Positions 18,008 to 26,122 of a stretch of 64,000 bases of DNA are shown piece after piece; the stretch's first letter is position 1, and each line of letters starts with the position of its first letter. The translations under genes were made by a program, and so were the position numbers. The stretch is taken from positions 2,908,001 through 2,972,000 of the forward strand of contig NZ_CP042466.1 of NCBI RefSeq assembly GCF_008330225.1, written 5' to 3'. The notes below the pieces were generated by a model. The model was not told the origin of the DNA. It saw only the letters and a list, made by a program, of their open reading frames with translations, and searched no databases. Origin of the DNA: Geobacter sp. FeAm09. Its GTDB lineage: Bacteria > Desulfobacterota > Desulfuromonadia > Geobacterales > Pseudopelobacteraceae.

Positions 18008-19867
18008 ATGGTCTCAAGAATTGTCGCTGCATCACTGTTTCTGGCAACGTGTCTGTTCAGCCTGGCCGGTTGCGGCGAGAAAACGGTAACGGTCAGCGGC
18101 AGCACCAAGCTGGCCCAATCGGAAGCCTGTTTCAGCAACAACTGCCACCAAAACGCCGTCAGCCCCGGCACCGGCAAGAATATCGCCGAAGAGTGGAAAC
18201 TTTCGGTCCATAACACCTCCAACGCCGCCGGCTGCGCCGACTGCCACGAGCCGGAGGCGGGACACCCCAACAGTTGCAGCCGTTGCCACGGCGGTACGCC
18301 GAGCGGCACCCCGGGCAGCGCGAACCACGTCAGCAGCAACCCCGATACGGACGGCAAATGCGACAAGTGCCACGCCAAGGCAAACGGGGTGTTCAATACC
18401 ACCACCTACGACGCCGTCGCCCTGGATACGAAATTCAATCATTTCAGCAGCGGCAGACATGCCGTCTACGTTGCGGCCAACTACAAGTATTACTGCCGCA
18501 AATGCCATAATCCCCACGACACCACCACCGCCAGGACCATGCTTCGGCAGTGGGCCCGCTCCGCCATGGGGGGCACCACCCTCCCCAGCACCGTCGATTT
18601 CAAAACCCGCGGGAGCGCCCTGACGGCGAGTGCCAACTATGGCAACTTCTGCGTTCGCTGCCACACCTCCACCGGCTTCATCAACTTCGTGACGTCCGGT
18701 TTTACCAACGTACATGCTCTGCCCGACCTGGACGGCGTACGAAACGATTACCCCGTGAACGCGCGCTCCACCTATCAGGACACGACCCGTGAGCCCACCG
18801 CGGCCTGCGACACCTGCCACAGCGACGGCAGGGCCTATGACGGCAGCGCCTACAGCGGCAAGTTGCGCAGCGTGCCGGCAGCTTCGATCTGGTACATGTA
18901 CTCGTCCCATCCCGCAGGCGCCCCCCTGATCCGGGCCGCCCTGAACATCGCCTATGACTCTCTCGGCAATTCGAACGTCTGCATGCCGTGCCACGCCGGG
19001 CGCGAAGTCGGGGAGATCATCAAAACCGCCGACAAGCTCGGCCTGTTCAACTACAACGGCACCAATCCGGCAGGCATCGCGCCCCACGATTTTGCCTCCG
19101 GGGCCAACCTGCAGGGCAGAAGCGGCTTCCAGTTCTTCAGCAGCTCCCGGTACACGGCCGGCACGGCTCACAGAAATGTCGGCGCCGGCCTGAACATGAC
19201 GGCGCAAGGCGCCTGCATCGTCTGCCATATGGTCAATGATCGCCCCCACTACGCCCTGGCGGCGAGCTGGGGCAATTCCAGCACGGTCAGCAACTCCATC
19301 AAAAGCATGCCGAGCGAGCAGCAGGTCTGCAGCACATGCCATTACGCCGGTTCCGCGGTCGCGGACCCGAACCGGCGCACGGCGACGTTCATGAACGCCG
19401 AACGCGACAGCTACCGGGCCGCGGTACTGGTGCTCAACGCCCTGCTGAGAAGCTACGGCATCTATGGCGCCAGCCCCAGCCTGAGTCCCAACAACAACTG
19501 GAAGAAATTCGGCAACTATACCGTTGCGGCCTCCGGTTCCGGCAAAATCCGCGCCGGCGCCTACACCATGGGCGCCTACTTCAACTACAGCCTCTTTTTC
19601 AACGACCCGGCCGGATACACCCATAATCCCATCTATTCCAAGCAGCTCATCTACGACTCCATCGATTGGCTGGTGAACAACAACCAGAACTTTACCGCCG
19701 GCGCCAACCCCGGCACCGTCTATACGGCCGTCCACAACGCCGCCATGCCGGCATTGCCGCTTACCAGCAGCGGCATAACCTACTCGGGCCCCTACACCAC
19801 CGACCAGGCCCTGAGTTTCATCTGCAAAAACTACGTCAGCGGCTCAGGCCTGTGCTACCGCTGGTAA
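18008..19867 (+). CDS. Multihaem c-type cytochrome lipoprotein (nine CXXCH plus one CX4CH)
   Basis: A 619-residue exported lipoprotein: the signal peptide ends in a lipobox (LFSLAGC), so the mature N-terminus is a lipidated cysteine. Nine CXXCH haem sites are present (CADCH, CSRCH, CDKCH, CRKCH, CVRCH, CDTCH, CMPCH, CIVCH, CSTCH). There is also a first CFSNNCH site of the rarer CX4CH type. The ATG at 18008 is chosen because AGGAGG precedes it; an upstream in-frame ATG at 17978 lacks a site. Such lipoproteins carry electrons across or on the outer membrane in Geobacter. The porin that follows supports a conduit role. No close named homologue is claimed. Confidence 0.9.
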   Translation: MVSRIVAASLFLATCLFSLAGCGEKTVTVSGSTKLAQSEACFSNNCHQNAVSPGTGKNIAEEWKLSVHNTSNAAGCADCHEPEAGHPNSCSRCHGGTPSGTPGSANHVSSNPDTDGKCDKCHAKANGVFNTTTYDAVALDTKFNHFSSGRHAVYVAANYKYYCRKCHNPHDTTTARTMLRQWARSAMGGTTLPSTVDFKTRGSALTASANYGNFCVRCHTSTGFINFVTSGFTNVHALPDLDGVRNDYPVNARSTYQDTTREPTAACDTCHSDGRAYDGSAYSGKLRSVPAASIWYMYSSHPAGAPLIRAALNIAYDSLGNSNVCMPCHAGREVGEIIKTADKLGLFNYNGTNPAGIAPHDFASGANLQGRSGFQFFSSSRYTAGTAHRNVGAGLNMTAQGACIVCHMVNDRPHYALAASWGNSSTVSNSIKSMPSEQQVCSTCHYAGSAVADPNRRTATFMNAERDSYRAAVLVLNALLRSYGIYGASPSLSPNNNWKKFGNYTVAASGSGKIRAGAYTMGAYFNYSLFFNDPAGYTHNPIYSKQLIYDSIDWLVNNNQNFTAGANPGTVYTAVHNAAMPALPLTSSGITYSGPYTTDQALSFICKNYVSGSGLCYRW

Positions 19868-19904
19868 CGATCTGCCTTTAACCCACGAGGAGGAAGACAC
19901 CACC

Positions 19905-21400
19905 ATGACAAGAAAGCCGGCTTTGATTCTCTGCCTGATAGGATCGTGTCTTGTCCAACTGATTGTGGTCGCCCCGTCCCACGCCATCCCGGCGTTCAGC
20001 CGCGCCTACAAGGTGGAATGCAGCACCTGCCACACCATCTACCCCGAACTGAACGAGTACGGCGAGGCGTTCCTCAAAAACTCCTACGTCTATTTCGGCA
20101 AGGGACAGAAAGGGGCCAAGGCCAAGGAGGCCACCCCTCCCCCCGCCCCCGCTCCCGGGGCGACGACCCGGCCGGCCGGCGGTGCCCTGGAGGTGAAAGG
20201 GGAAGGCGACGCCGACAAATTGAGCAAACTGAAGGCCGGGGCCATGGGCGCCTCCGACGTCCCCACGCCCCAGCCGGCCCCGGAAGCGGCAGCACAGGCC
20301 GCCCCCCCTCGCCCCAGGGCGAGGCCAAGTCCGAAGGGCTCCTCCTGGCGGCCATCCCGGAACTGTTGCCCATATCCTTCACCGCCTCGGTGCACGCGAC
20401 CTACGACCACAACGCCGTCAACGAACTCGACCTCTCGACGCGGGTCCTCAAGCTGAACGCCGGCGGCAACTTCCGGGAAAAGGCGGCCTTTTTCGCCACC
20501 TATGTGGCCTACAGCGAGAACACCAGCAACATCACGACTACCACGAGCGCCACGCCCAGCAACAACGGCACCAACATCAACGAGCTCTTCTTCATCTGGC
20601 GCCATGCCCTCGACACCCCCATCAACCTCAGGGTGGGGCGCATGCAGCCGAAGCTCGGGCTCTGGAAGTCCAACAACAAGCTCTCCACGACCAACTCCTT
20701 TGCCCCCTACGCCTACACGGTCGGCGTTTCGGAGTTCACGGTCCAGCAACCCCAGGACGCCCTGGAGGCCAATGCCGTCCTGGCAAACCGCTTCTTCATC
20801 GCCGGCGGGGTGGTGAACCGCAAGCAGCAGAACGCCAAAGAGGGCTACGGCCACATCTCCTACAAGTTCGGCGGGGCGGATTACCTGGCGAACGAACCGG
20901 AGGTGGACCTGGCCAAGGAGGAGAGCATCCTCGACTTCCTGACGGTCACCGTCGGCGCCTACGGCTACTACGGCAAGAACGGCACCCCGAACACCACGGC
21001 AGGCGTATCACCCATCCAGAACACCTACTACCGCAGCGGCCTGGACCTGGATATCCTCTACAAGCTCTTCAGGCTCAGGGTGGCCGGCGTCCTGGGCAAG
21101 GACGACAACGCCTGGCTGGCCACGACCCCGACCGAGGTAAAATCCTATGTTGCCGCAGTCGAGGGGGAGTACACCTTTCTCCAGAATCTCATCGGCGCCA
21201 TGCGGTTCGAATATCAGGATGACGGGCGCGGCCTGGTGCGGCGCTTTATCCCGACCCTGGGATACGCCCCCCTGGAGAACGTCAAGGTCGCCCTGGAGTA
21301 CAAACATGAGATCGCCTCTGCGTACAAATCGTCCCCGAGTTCGAGCGCCCAGGATTTCACCAATAAGATCGGAACCCTCGGGGTGACGTTCAGTTTCTGA
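19905..21400 (+). CDS. Fused monohaem cytochrome-porin, split by a one-base frameshift
   Basis: The N-terminus has a signal peptide and a single haem site in FSRAYKVECSTCHTIYPELNEYGEAF, the pattern seen in haem-porin fusions such as Cyc2. A Pro/Ala-rich linker follows, then an outer-membrane beta-barrel ending in phenylalanine (GVTFSF). The two halves are in different frames: the first runs to 20456, the second covers the barrel. Adding one C to the 7-C run at 20302-20308 joins them as PPSPQGEAKSEGLLL and gives about 498 residues. This is probably a sequencing error, with a real frameshift or slippage as alternatives. The neighbours are a multihaem lipoprotein and a small cytochrome. Confidence 0.8.
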
Positions 21401-21476
21401 TGGATACGCCATGACCGGGTGGCCTTACCCCGTTTGGCCATACCAGCCGCCATAATCTCGTCTGAAGGAGTCTCAC

Positions 21477-21839
21477 ATGCGGAAACTCATCATACTGGTC
21501 ACGCTCTTCACACTCGTCATCGCCTCGGTTGCCGACGCACGCATCAGGGTAAAGGGACGCGGGGACAAAATGAATTTCGATCCCGACAGCATCCCGGCCA
21601 ACTTCAAGGCATCGTTCGACCTCATGACGCGGAAATGCGTCAAGTGCCATACCATGGAACGGACCGTCATTGCCGTGCAGACCGGAAGAGCCCCCATCAC
21701 GGGCCAGCCCTTCGACCGGCAGGCGGTCAAGGCCTATGGCATCAAGATGCTGCGCAAACCCAATTCCAATATGAACAAACAGGAGATCAGGGATGTTGTC
21801 GTACTGTTGAATTTCCTGCTCGACGAGAACGCCAGGTAA
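21477..21839 (+). CDS. Small periplasmic monohaem c-type cytochrome
   Basis: A 120-residue protein with a signal peptide (MRKLIILVTLFTLVIASVADA) and one haem site (RKCVKCHTMERT, about residues 54-58). Methionines further on (KMLRKPNSNMNKQEI) could give the distal haem ligand. The mature protein is about 100 residues, the size of a class I cytochrome c. The ATG is preceded by GAAGGAG. It is the last gene of the haem cluster, followed by a strong terminator, and could shuttle electrons to the porin-cytochrome complex. Confidence 0.88.
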   Translation: MRKLIILVTLFTLVIASVADARIRVKGRGDKMNFDPDSIPANFKASFDLMTRKCVKCHTMERTVIAVQTGRAPITGQPFDRQAVKAYGIKMLRKPNSNMNKQEIRDVVVLLNFLLDENAR

Positions 21840-21889
21840 GGGGAGCCGGCCATGCCGGCACATGGCCCGTTGTCGTCGCCTGCTTCCGA

Positions 21890-21922
21890 CAGCCCCGCCC
21901 CTCCCGGTGCGGGGCTGTTTTT
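21890..21922 (+). terminator. Intrinsic terminator after the cytochrome cluster
   Basis: Arms CAGCCCCGC (21890-21898) and GCGGGGCTG (21909-21917) with a 10-nt loop are followed directly by TTTTT. Confidence 0.85.
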
Positions 21923-22112
21923 GTAGTATAATCGCCTTATTTTATTCTTGAAAATTCCGTTCCGATTATGCAGAGTAGGGTTTCATTCCCATGCCGTCGA
22001 ACGGAATGAACGACTTCCCGCACGTGCGGCGGACAGGGCTGTGTGCCGGAAAACCGGGAAACGGCGCACCTTCCGCCATGCATGATCGATCCCACGGACA
22101 AAGGGGCGCGCA

Positions 22113-22619
22113 ATGCCGCTGAAACAGGACCTGCTGGACGCTCTTCACATAAGCGAAGACGAATTGCTCAGGCATCTCATCCGTGATGTGGAGGAGGTTT
22201 TCTGCACCATGGTGGGCATGGAGGACCTGCTGCACCTGCCGCTCCAGGTCGCCCCGGAGACGCATTTCAAGGATTGCATCACGGCAATGGTGGGCTTTGC
22301 CGGTGTGTATAACGGCCTGGTGAGTCTGCATGTCCCCCGGAAGCTGGCGCTGGCCTTCACCTCAAGCATGCTCGGCATGGAGGTCACCGAACTGAACGAC
22401 GATGTTCGCGACGCCTTGGGCGAAATCTCCAACATGATCGCCGGTTCCTTCAAACAGCATATCTCGCCGGGCGGGGCCGACATCAAGCTGTCGACGCCTT
22501 CGCTGGTCAGCGGCGAGGACTACTATGTCAACGCCGGCAACAATCTCGACACCCTGACCCTCCGCTTCGCGACCGACGAGGAGTGGTTCATGGTGGCGAT
22601 CGTGCTCGAAAAGGAATAG
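22113..22619 (+). CDS. CheX-like chemotaxis phosphatase-family protein
   Basis: A 168-residue protein of the CheC/CheX/FliY fold. The conserved acidic-Asn motif is DALGEISNMIAGSFK (residues about 91-105), where the glutamate and asparagine promote dephosphorylation of CheY-P. GLVSLHVPRKLALAFTSSMLG is the matching hydrophobic block. The start ATG follows AAAGGGG. It stands alone, between the cytochrome terminator and the methionine riboswitch. A second CheX-domain protein occurs at 31596, next to a CheY. Its partner response regulator is not identifiable here. Confidence 0.8.
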   Translation: MPLKQDLLDALHISEDELLRHLIRDVEEVFCTMVGMEDLLHLPLQVAPETHFKDCITAMVGFAGVYNGLVSLHVPRKLALAFTSSMLGMEVTELNDDVRDALGEISNMIAGSFKQHISPGGADIKLSTPSLVSGEDYYVNAGNNLDTLTLRFATDEEWFMVAIVLEKE

Positions 22620-22706
22620 GCACAGGCGGGCCGGGGCACGGCCCCGGGCCAAGGGTAATAACCCCCCGGTTCGCTATCCCTTTACCTCTTCCGTCAAAAA
22701 TAATTA

Positions 22707-22735
22707 TTGACAGGATTGGTGGCATACCGTAGGCT
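22707..22735 (+). promoter_or_regulatory. Promoter for the S-box methionine operon
   Basis: TTGACA at 22707-22712 and TAGGCT at 22730-22735 with 17-bp spacing place transcription start near 22742, about 30 nt before the riboswitch. The -10 box is weak. Confidence 0.5.
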
Positions 22736-22772
22736 CAAGCCACAACAATTCTCACAAAAACCGCATACATTT

Positions 22773-22875
22773 CTTATCGAGAGCGACCGAGGGACTGGCC
22801 CGACGACGTCGCGGCAACCAACCTGCAAGGGTAAGGTGCCAATTCCAGCGAAACCACACGGTTTCGGGAGATAAG
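22773..22875 (+). promoter_or_regulatory. SAM-I (S-box) riboswitch
   Basis: The aptamer opens with CTTATCGAGAG and closes with GATAAG, which pair as helix P1. The conserved core is present: GAGGGACTGGCCCGACGA, CGGCAACC, and AAGGTGCCAATTCC. These are the hallmark segments of S-box leaders that bind S-adenosylmethionine. A terminator follows within 20 nt, so the expected logic is premature termination when SAM is plentiful. It should control the two trans-sulfuration genes and probably thiF and mnmA behind them. Confidence 0.95.
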
Positions 22876-22893
22876 GAAGAGAAGCCCTCGAGG

Positions 22894-22930
22894 AATCCTC
22901 TTCCGCACCCCGGAAGGGGATTTTTATTTT
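22894..22930 (+). terminator. Riboswitch-controlled intrinsic terminator
   Basis: Arms AATCCTCTTCCG (22894-22905) and CGGAAGGGGATT (22911-22922) form a 12-bp stem, followed by TTTATTTT. It lies between the SAM aptamer and the first methionine gene, as in terminator-type S-box leaders. Confidence 0.88.
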
Positions 22931-22942
22931 GGGAGGTAGCAG

Positions 22943-24079
22943 ATGAACATCAGTACGCAGGCGGTCCAGATCGGCCTGGAATGGGATACCAGGACCGGCG
23001 CGGTTTCGGTGCCCGTTTACCAGACCGCCACCTTCAGGCACCCGGGGCTCGGCCAGAGCACCGGCTATGATTACACCCGCTCGGGCAATCCGACCCGCCA
23101 GTCCCTGGAAGACGGCATGGCCCGCCTCGACAACGGAACACGCGCCTTTGCCTATGCCTCCGGCATGGCCGCCATCGCCAACCTGCTGTTGCTGTTCCGC
23201 TCGGGGGACCATCTGGTCGTCACCGAGGACCTGTACGGCGGCACCTGTCGCCTGTTCGACAAGGTGTTCAACCAGTTCGGGCTGACCTTCAGCTATGTGG
23301 ATACGAGCGACGTGGAGGCGGTGCGGGCGGCGCTCACCCCCCGCACCAGGGCGGTGTTCGCCGAAGCGCTCACCAACCCCCTGCTGAAATTTGCCGATAT
23401 CCCGGCCCTGTCCACCCTGTGCCGCAACCACGATCTGCTGCTCATCGTGGACAACACCTTTCTCACCCCGTACCTTCTGCGCCCCCTGGATCTGGGAGCC
23501 GATATCGCCGTCTACAGCGCTTCCAAATACCTGGCCGGCCACAACGACACCATCGCCGGCCTGGCGACGGTCAGGGACGCCGAACTGGCCGAGCGGGTCT
23601 ACTACCACCAGAACGCTGCCGGCGCAATACTGGCCCCCCAGGACTCCTGGCTGGTGATGCGCGGCATCAAGACCCTGGGGGTCCGCCTGGACCGGCAGCA
23701 GGAAAACGCCGCCAAACTGGCCGGCTGGCTGAAAAATCACCCGGCCGTGGCCAAGGTCCACTACCCGGGCCTGGCGGAACATCCCGGCCATGCCCTGATG
23801 CAGCGAGACTCCCGCGGCTTCGGCGCCATGATCGCTTTCGAGGTCGCGAACCACGAGCTGGTGGAACAGGTGCTCCTGAAAACGCGCCTGATCTCCTTCG
23901 CGGAGAGCCTGGGCGGCGTGGAAAGCCTGATCACCTTTCCCGAGGTGCAGACCCACGCCGACATACCGCAGGAACTCCGGGCGCGGCTCGGCATCAACGA
24001 TACCCTGCTGCGCCTGTCGGTCGGCATCGAGGACAGCAACGACCTGATCGCGGATTTGAACCAAGCCCTGGGGGCGTAA
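22943..24079 (+). CDS. PLP-dependent trans-sulfuration enzyme, MetI/MetB-type (cystathionine gamma-synthase or O-acylhomoserine sulfhydrylase)
   Basis: A 378-residue Cys/Met-metabolism PLP enzyme. The cofactor lysine is in YSASKYLAGHND, the substrate/PLP block is YDYTRSGNPTR and the phosphate-binding SGMAAI follows. It is the first gene behind the S-box terminator with a GGGAGG ribosome site. The order, an S-box followed by two such genes, matches Bacillus metI-metC. By that analogy this one makes cystathionine (or homocysteine directly) from acylhomoserine. Exact substrate cannot be told from sequence. Confidence 0.85.
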   Translation: MNISTQAVQIGLEWDTRTGAVSVPVYQTATFRHPGLGQSTGYDYTRSGNPTRQSLEDGMARLDNGTRAFAYASGMAAIANLLLLFRSGDHLVVTEDLYGGTCRLFDKVFNQFGLTFSYVDTSDVEAVRAALTPRTRAVFAEALTNPLLKFADIPALSTLCRNHDLLLIVDNTFLTPYLLRPLDLGADIAVYSASKYLAGHNDTIAGLATVRDAELAERVYYHQNAAGAILAPQDSWLVMRGIKTLGVRLDRQQENAAKLAGWLKNHPAVAKVHYPGLAEHPGHALMQRDSRGFGAMIAFEVANHELVEQVLLKTRLISFAESLGGVESLITFPEVQTHADIPQELRARLGINDTLLRLSVGIEDSNDLIADLNQALGA

Positions 24080-24089
24080 GGAGACGACC

Positions 24090-25226
24090 ATGAAGTTTGC
24101 AACCCAACTCATCCACGGCGGCCAGACCGCCGATCCCCTGACCGGCGCGCTGGGCGTGCCCATCTACCAGACCTCCACCTATCGCCAGCAGTCGGTGGAC
24201 CACTTCGGGAAATACGACTACGCCCGCTCCGACAACCCCACCCGCGAGGCGCTGGAAGTGGCCATCGCGGGCTTGGAAAAGGGGAGCCGGGCCTTTGCCT
24301 TTGCCTCCGGCATGGCGGCCATTTCCTCCACCCTGTTGATCTTCTCCCCCGGCGACCACCTGGTGGTGTGCGACGATGTCTACGGCGGCGCCTACCGGGT
24401 GCTGACCAGCATCTTCCAGCGCCTCGGCATCAGTTCCACCTTCGTGGACGCCACCAGCCTCGAGGCCATCGAGGCCGCCATCAGGCCGGAAACCAGGGGT
24501 ATCTACCTGGAGAGCCCTTCCAACCCGTTGCTCAAGGTCACCGACCTGCGCAGGGTCGCGGCGCTGGCCCGGCCGCGGGGCATCATCACCCTGGTGGACA
24601 ACACCTTCATGACCCCCTACCTGCAACGCCCCCTGGAATTGGGATGCGATATCGTCCTGCACAGCGGCACCAAGTTCCTGAACGGCCACAGCGACGTCAT
24701 CTGCGGTTTCGCCGTCGTGGCCGATGGGGAGCTGGGCAATCGCATCCGCTTCATCCAGAACGCCTTCGGCGCCATCCTGGGACCCCAGGATTCCTTTCTG
24801 ACCCTGCGAGGGCTCAAGACGCTCAAGGTCAGGATGGACCAGAGCCAGCGGAGCGCCGAAAAGATCGCGGCTTGGCTCCAGGCGCAGAAGACCGTCTTCA
24901 AGGTGCATTATCCCGGTCTCGCCGACCACCCCGGCCATGCCGTCAATGCCGCCCAGGCCGACGGCCCCGGCGCCGTCCTCTCCTTCGAGCTCGAATCCTA
25001 CGAGCTCACCAAGCGACTGCTGGAGCACACGCAGTTTTCCGCCTTTGCCGTCAGCCTGGGAGGGGTGGAAAGCATCATCTCCTACCCGGCCAAGATGTCC
25101 CACGCGGCGGTCCCTCAAGAGGAACGGGAAAGGAAGGGGATCAAGGCCACCCTGATACGCCTCTCGGTCGGGCTGGAGGATGCCGACGACCTGATCGACG
25201 ACCTCGGCCAGGTCATCGGGAGCTAG
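24090..25226 (+). CDS. PLP-dependent trans-sulfuration enzyme, MetC-type (probable cystathionine beta-lyase)
   Basis: A 378-residue paralogue of the preceding enzyme, 10 bp downstream of it. The PLP lysine lies in HSGTKFLNGHSDVICG; YDYARSDNPTR and SGMAAIS are the other cofactor blocks. LESPSNPLLKVTDL and VSLGGVESIISYPAKMSHAAVP are typical of cystathionine beta-lyases and gamma-synthases. Paired with the first enzyme under the S-box, it probably splits cystathionine to homocysteine, the substrate of MetH (encoded at 54.3 kb). A gamma-lyase role cannot be excluded. Confidence 0.85.
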   Translation: MKFATQLIHGGQTADPLTGALGVPIYQTSTYRQQSVDHFGKYDYARSDNPTREALEVAIAGLEKGSRAFAFASGMAAISSTLLIFSPGDHLVVCDDVYGGAYRVLTSIFQRLGISSTFVDATSLEAIEAAIRPETRGIYLESPSNPLLKVTDLRRVAALARPRGIITLVDNTFMTPYLQRPLELGCDIVLHSGTKFLNGHSDVICGFAVVADGELGNRIRFIQNAFGAILGPQDSFLTLRGLKTLKVRMDQSQRSAEKIAAWLQAQKTVFKVHYPGLADHPGHAVNAAQADGPGAVLSFELESYELTKRLLEHTQFSAFAVSLGGVESIISYPAKMSHAAVPQEERERKGIKATLIRLSVGLEDADDLIDDLGQVIGS

Positions 25227-25315
25227 AAAACTCTTGCCCCGCCGGCAGTTTGGGGTTACACATCCCCTACGCCGGAACGCCCGGTGACACCAACGCAGAC
25301 GAAAACGGTTTACCC

Positions 25316-26122
25316 ATGCGCATACGGATAAACGAGATAGCGGCCGAAATCTGCCCGGGGGCCTCTCTGGCCTCCCTGGCCGAACAATGGAAGCCGGGGG
25401 CGGATGTGCTGATCCGCAACGGCTTTCCGGCTCCGCCCGAGACGATGGTCCGGGATGGCGACGAGGTCTACCTGATCAAACGGGGGGAGCGGCCGACGGC
25501 GGAGGAGTTGCAGCGGCTCATGGCGGCCCGCCATACCCCGGGGGTCCATGCCCGGCTGCAGGCGGCCGTGGTCGGCATCGCCGGTGTCGGCGGGCTCGGT
25601 TCGGCGGTGGCCGTGGCCCTGGCCCGGACCGGCGTCGGCAGGATCGTGATCGCCGACTTCGACGTGGTGGAGCCGTCCAACCTCAATCGGCAGCAGTACT
25701 TCATCGACCAGGTGGGCCAGCCCAAGACGGCCGCCCTGGCCGACAACCTGGCCCGCATCAATCCCGCTGTCACGGTGGAACCGCACCAGGTCATGCTGGG
25801 CCCCGCCACCATCCCGACGATTTTCGCGCCGTGCGCCGTTGTGGTCGAGGCCTTCGACCGGGCCGACATGAAGGCCATGCTGGTGGAGACGCTCCTCGGC
25901 AGCCTGCCCTCCGTCACGGTGGTGGCCGCCTCGGGGGTGGCGGGGTATGGTCCCAACAACGCCATCGCCACCCGGCGGGCAGCCTCCCGGCTCTACCTCG
26001 TGGGGGACGGCGCATCCGAGGCCCGGCCCGGGTGCGGCCTGATGGCCCCGCGGGTCGGCATCGCGGCCGGGCACCAGGCCAACCAGGTGCTCCGCATCAT
26101 TCTCGGCGAGGAGGGGATCTGA
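25316..26122 (+). CDS. ThiF/MoeB-type E1-like adenylyltransferase with ThiS-like N-terminus
   Basis: A 268-residue protein. Residues 1-65 have a ubiquitin-like pattern (DVLIRNGFPAPPETMVRDGDEVYLIKRG is ThiS-like) but no C-terminal Gly-Gly, so this part is not itself a sulfur carrier. From residue 80 an E1-type fold follows: GVGGLGSAVAVALARTGVG is the ATP site, DFDVVEPSNLNRQQY the adenylation block. Such enzymes adenylate the tail of a small sulfur-carrier protein for thiamine, molybdopterin or homocysteine synthesis. No carrier gene is seen here. Its stop overlaps the start of the second mnmA (TGATG). Confidence 0.8.
   Translation: MRIRINEIAAEICPGASLASLAEQWKPGADVLIRNGFPAPPETMVRDGDEVYLIKRGERPTAEELQRLMAARHTPGVHARLQAAVVGIAGVGGLGSAVAVALARTGVGRIVIADFDVVEPSNLNRQQYFIDQVGQPKTAALADNLARINPAVTVEPHQVMLGPATIPTIFAPCAVVVEAFDRADMKAMLVETLLGSLPSVTVVAASGVAGYGPNNAIATRRAASRLYLVGDGASEARPGCGLMAPRVGIAAGHQANQVLRIILGEEGI

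Noticed and set aside
20302-20308. Phase-variable contingency switch at the C run of the haem-porin
   Set aside because: A 7-base run is short for slippage, and five other unrelated genes show the same one-base deficit, so sequencing error is preferred. Not fully excluded.
25316-25510. A fused functional ThiS carrier at the N-terminus of the ThiF-like protein
   Set aside because: The ubiquitin-like stretch lacks the terminal Gly-Gly needed for sulfur transfer.
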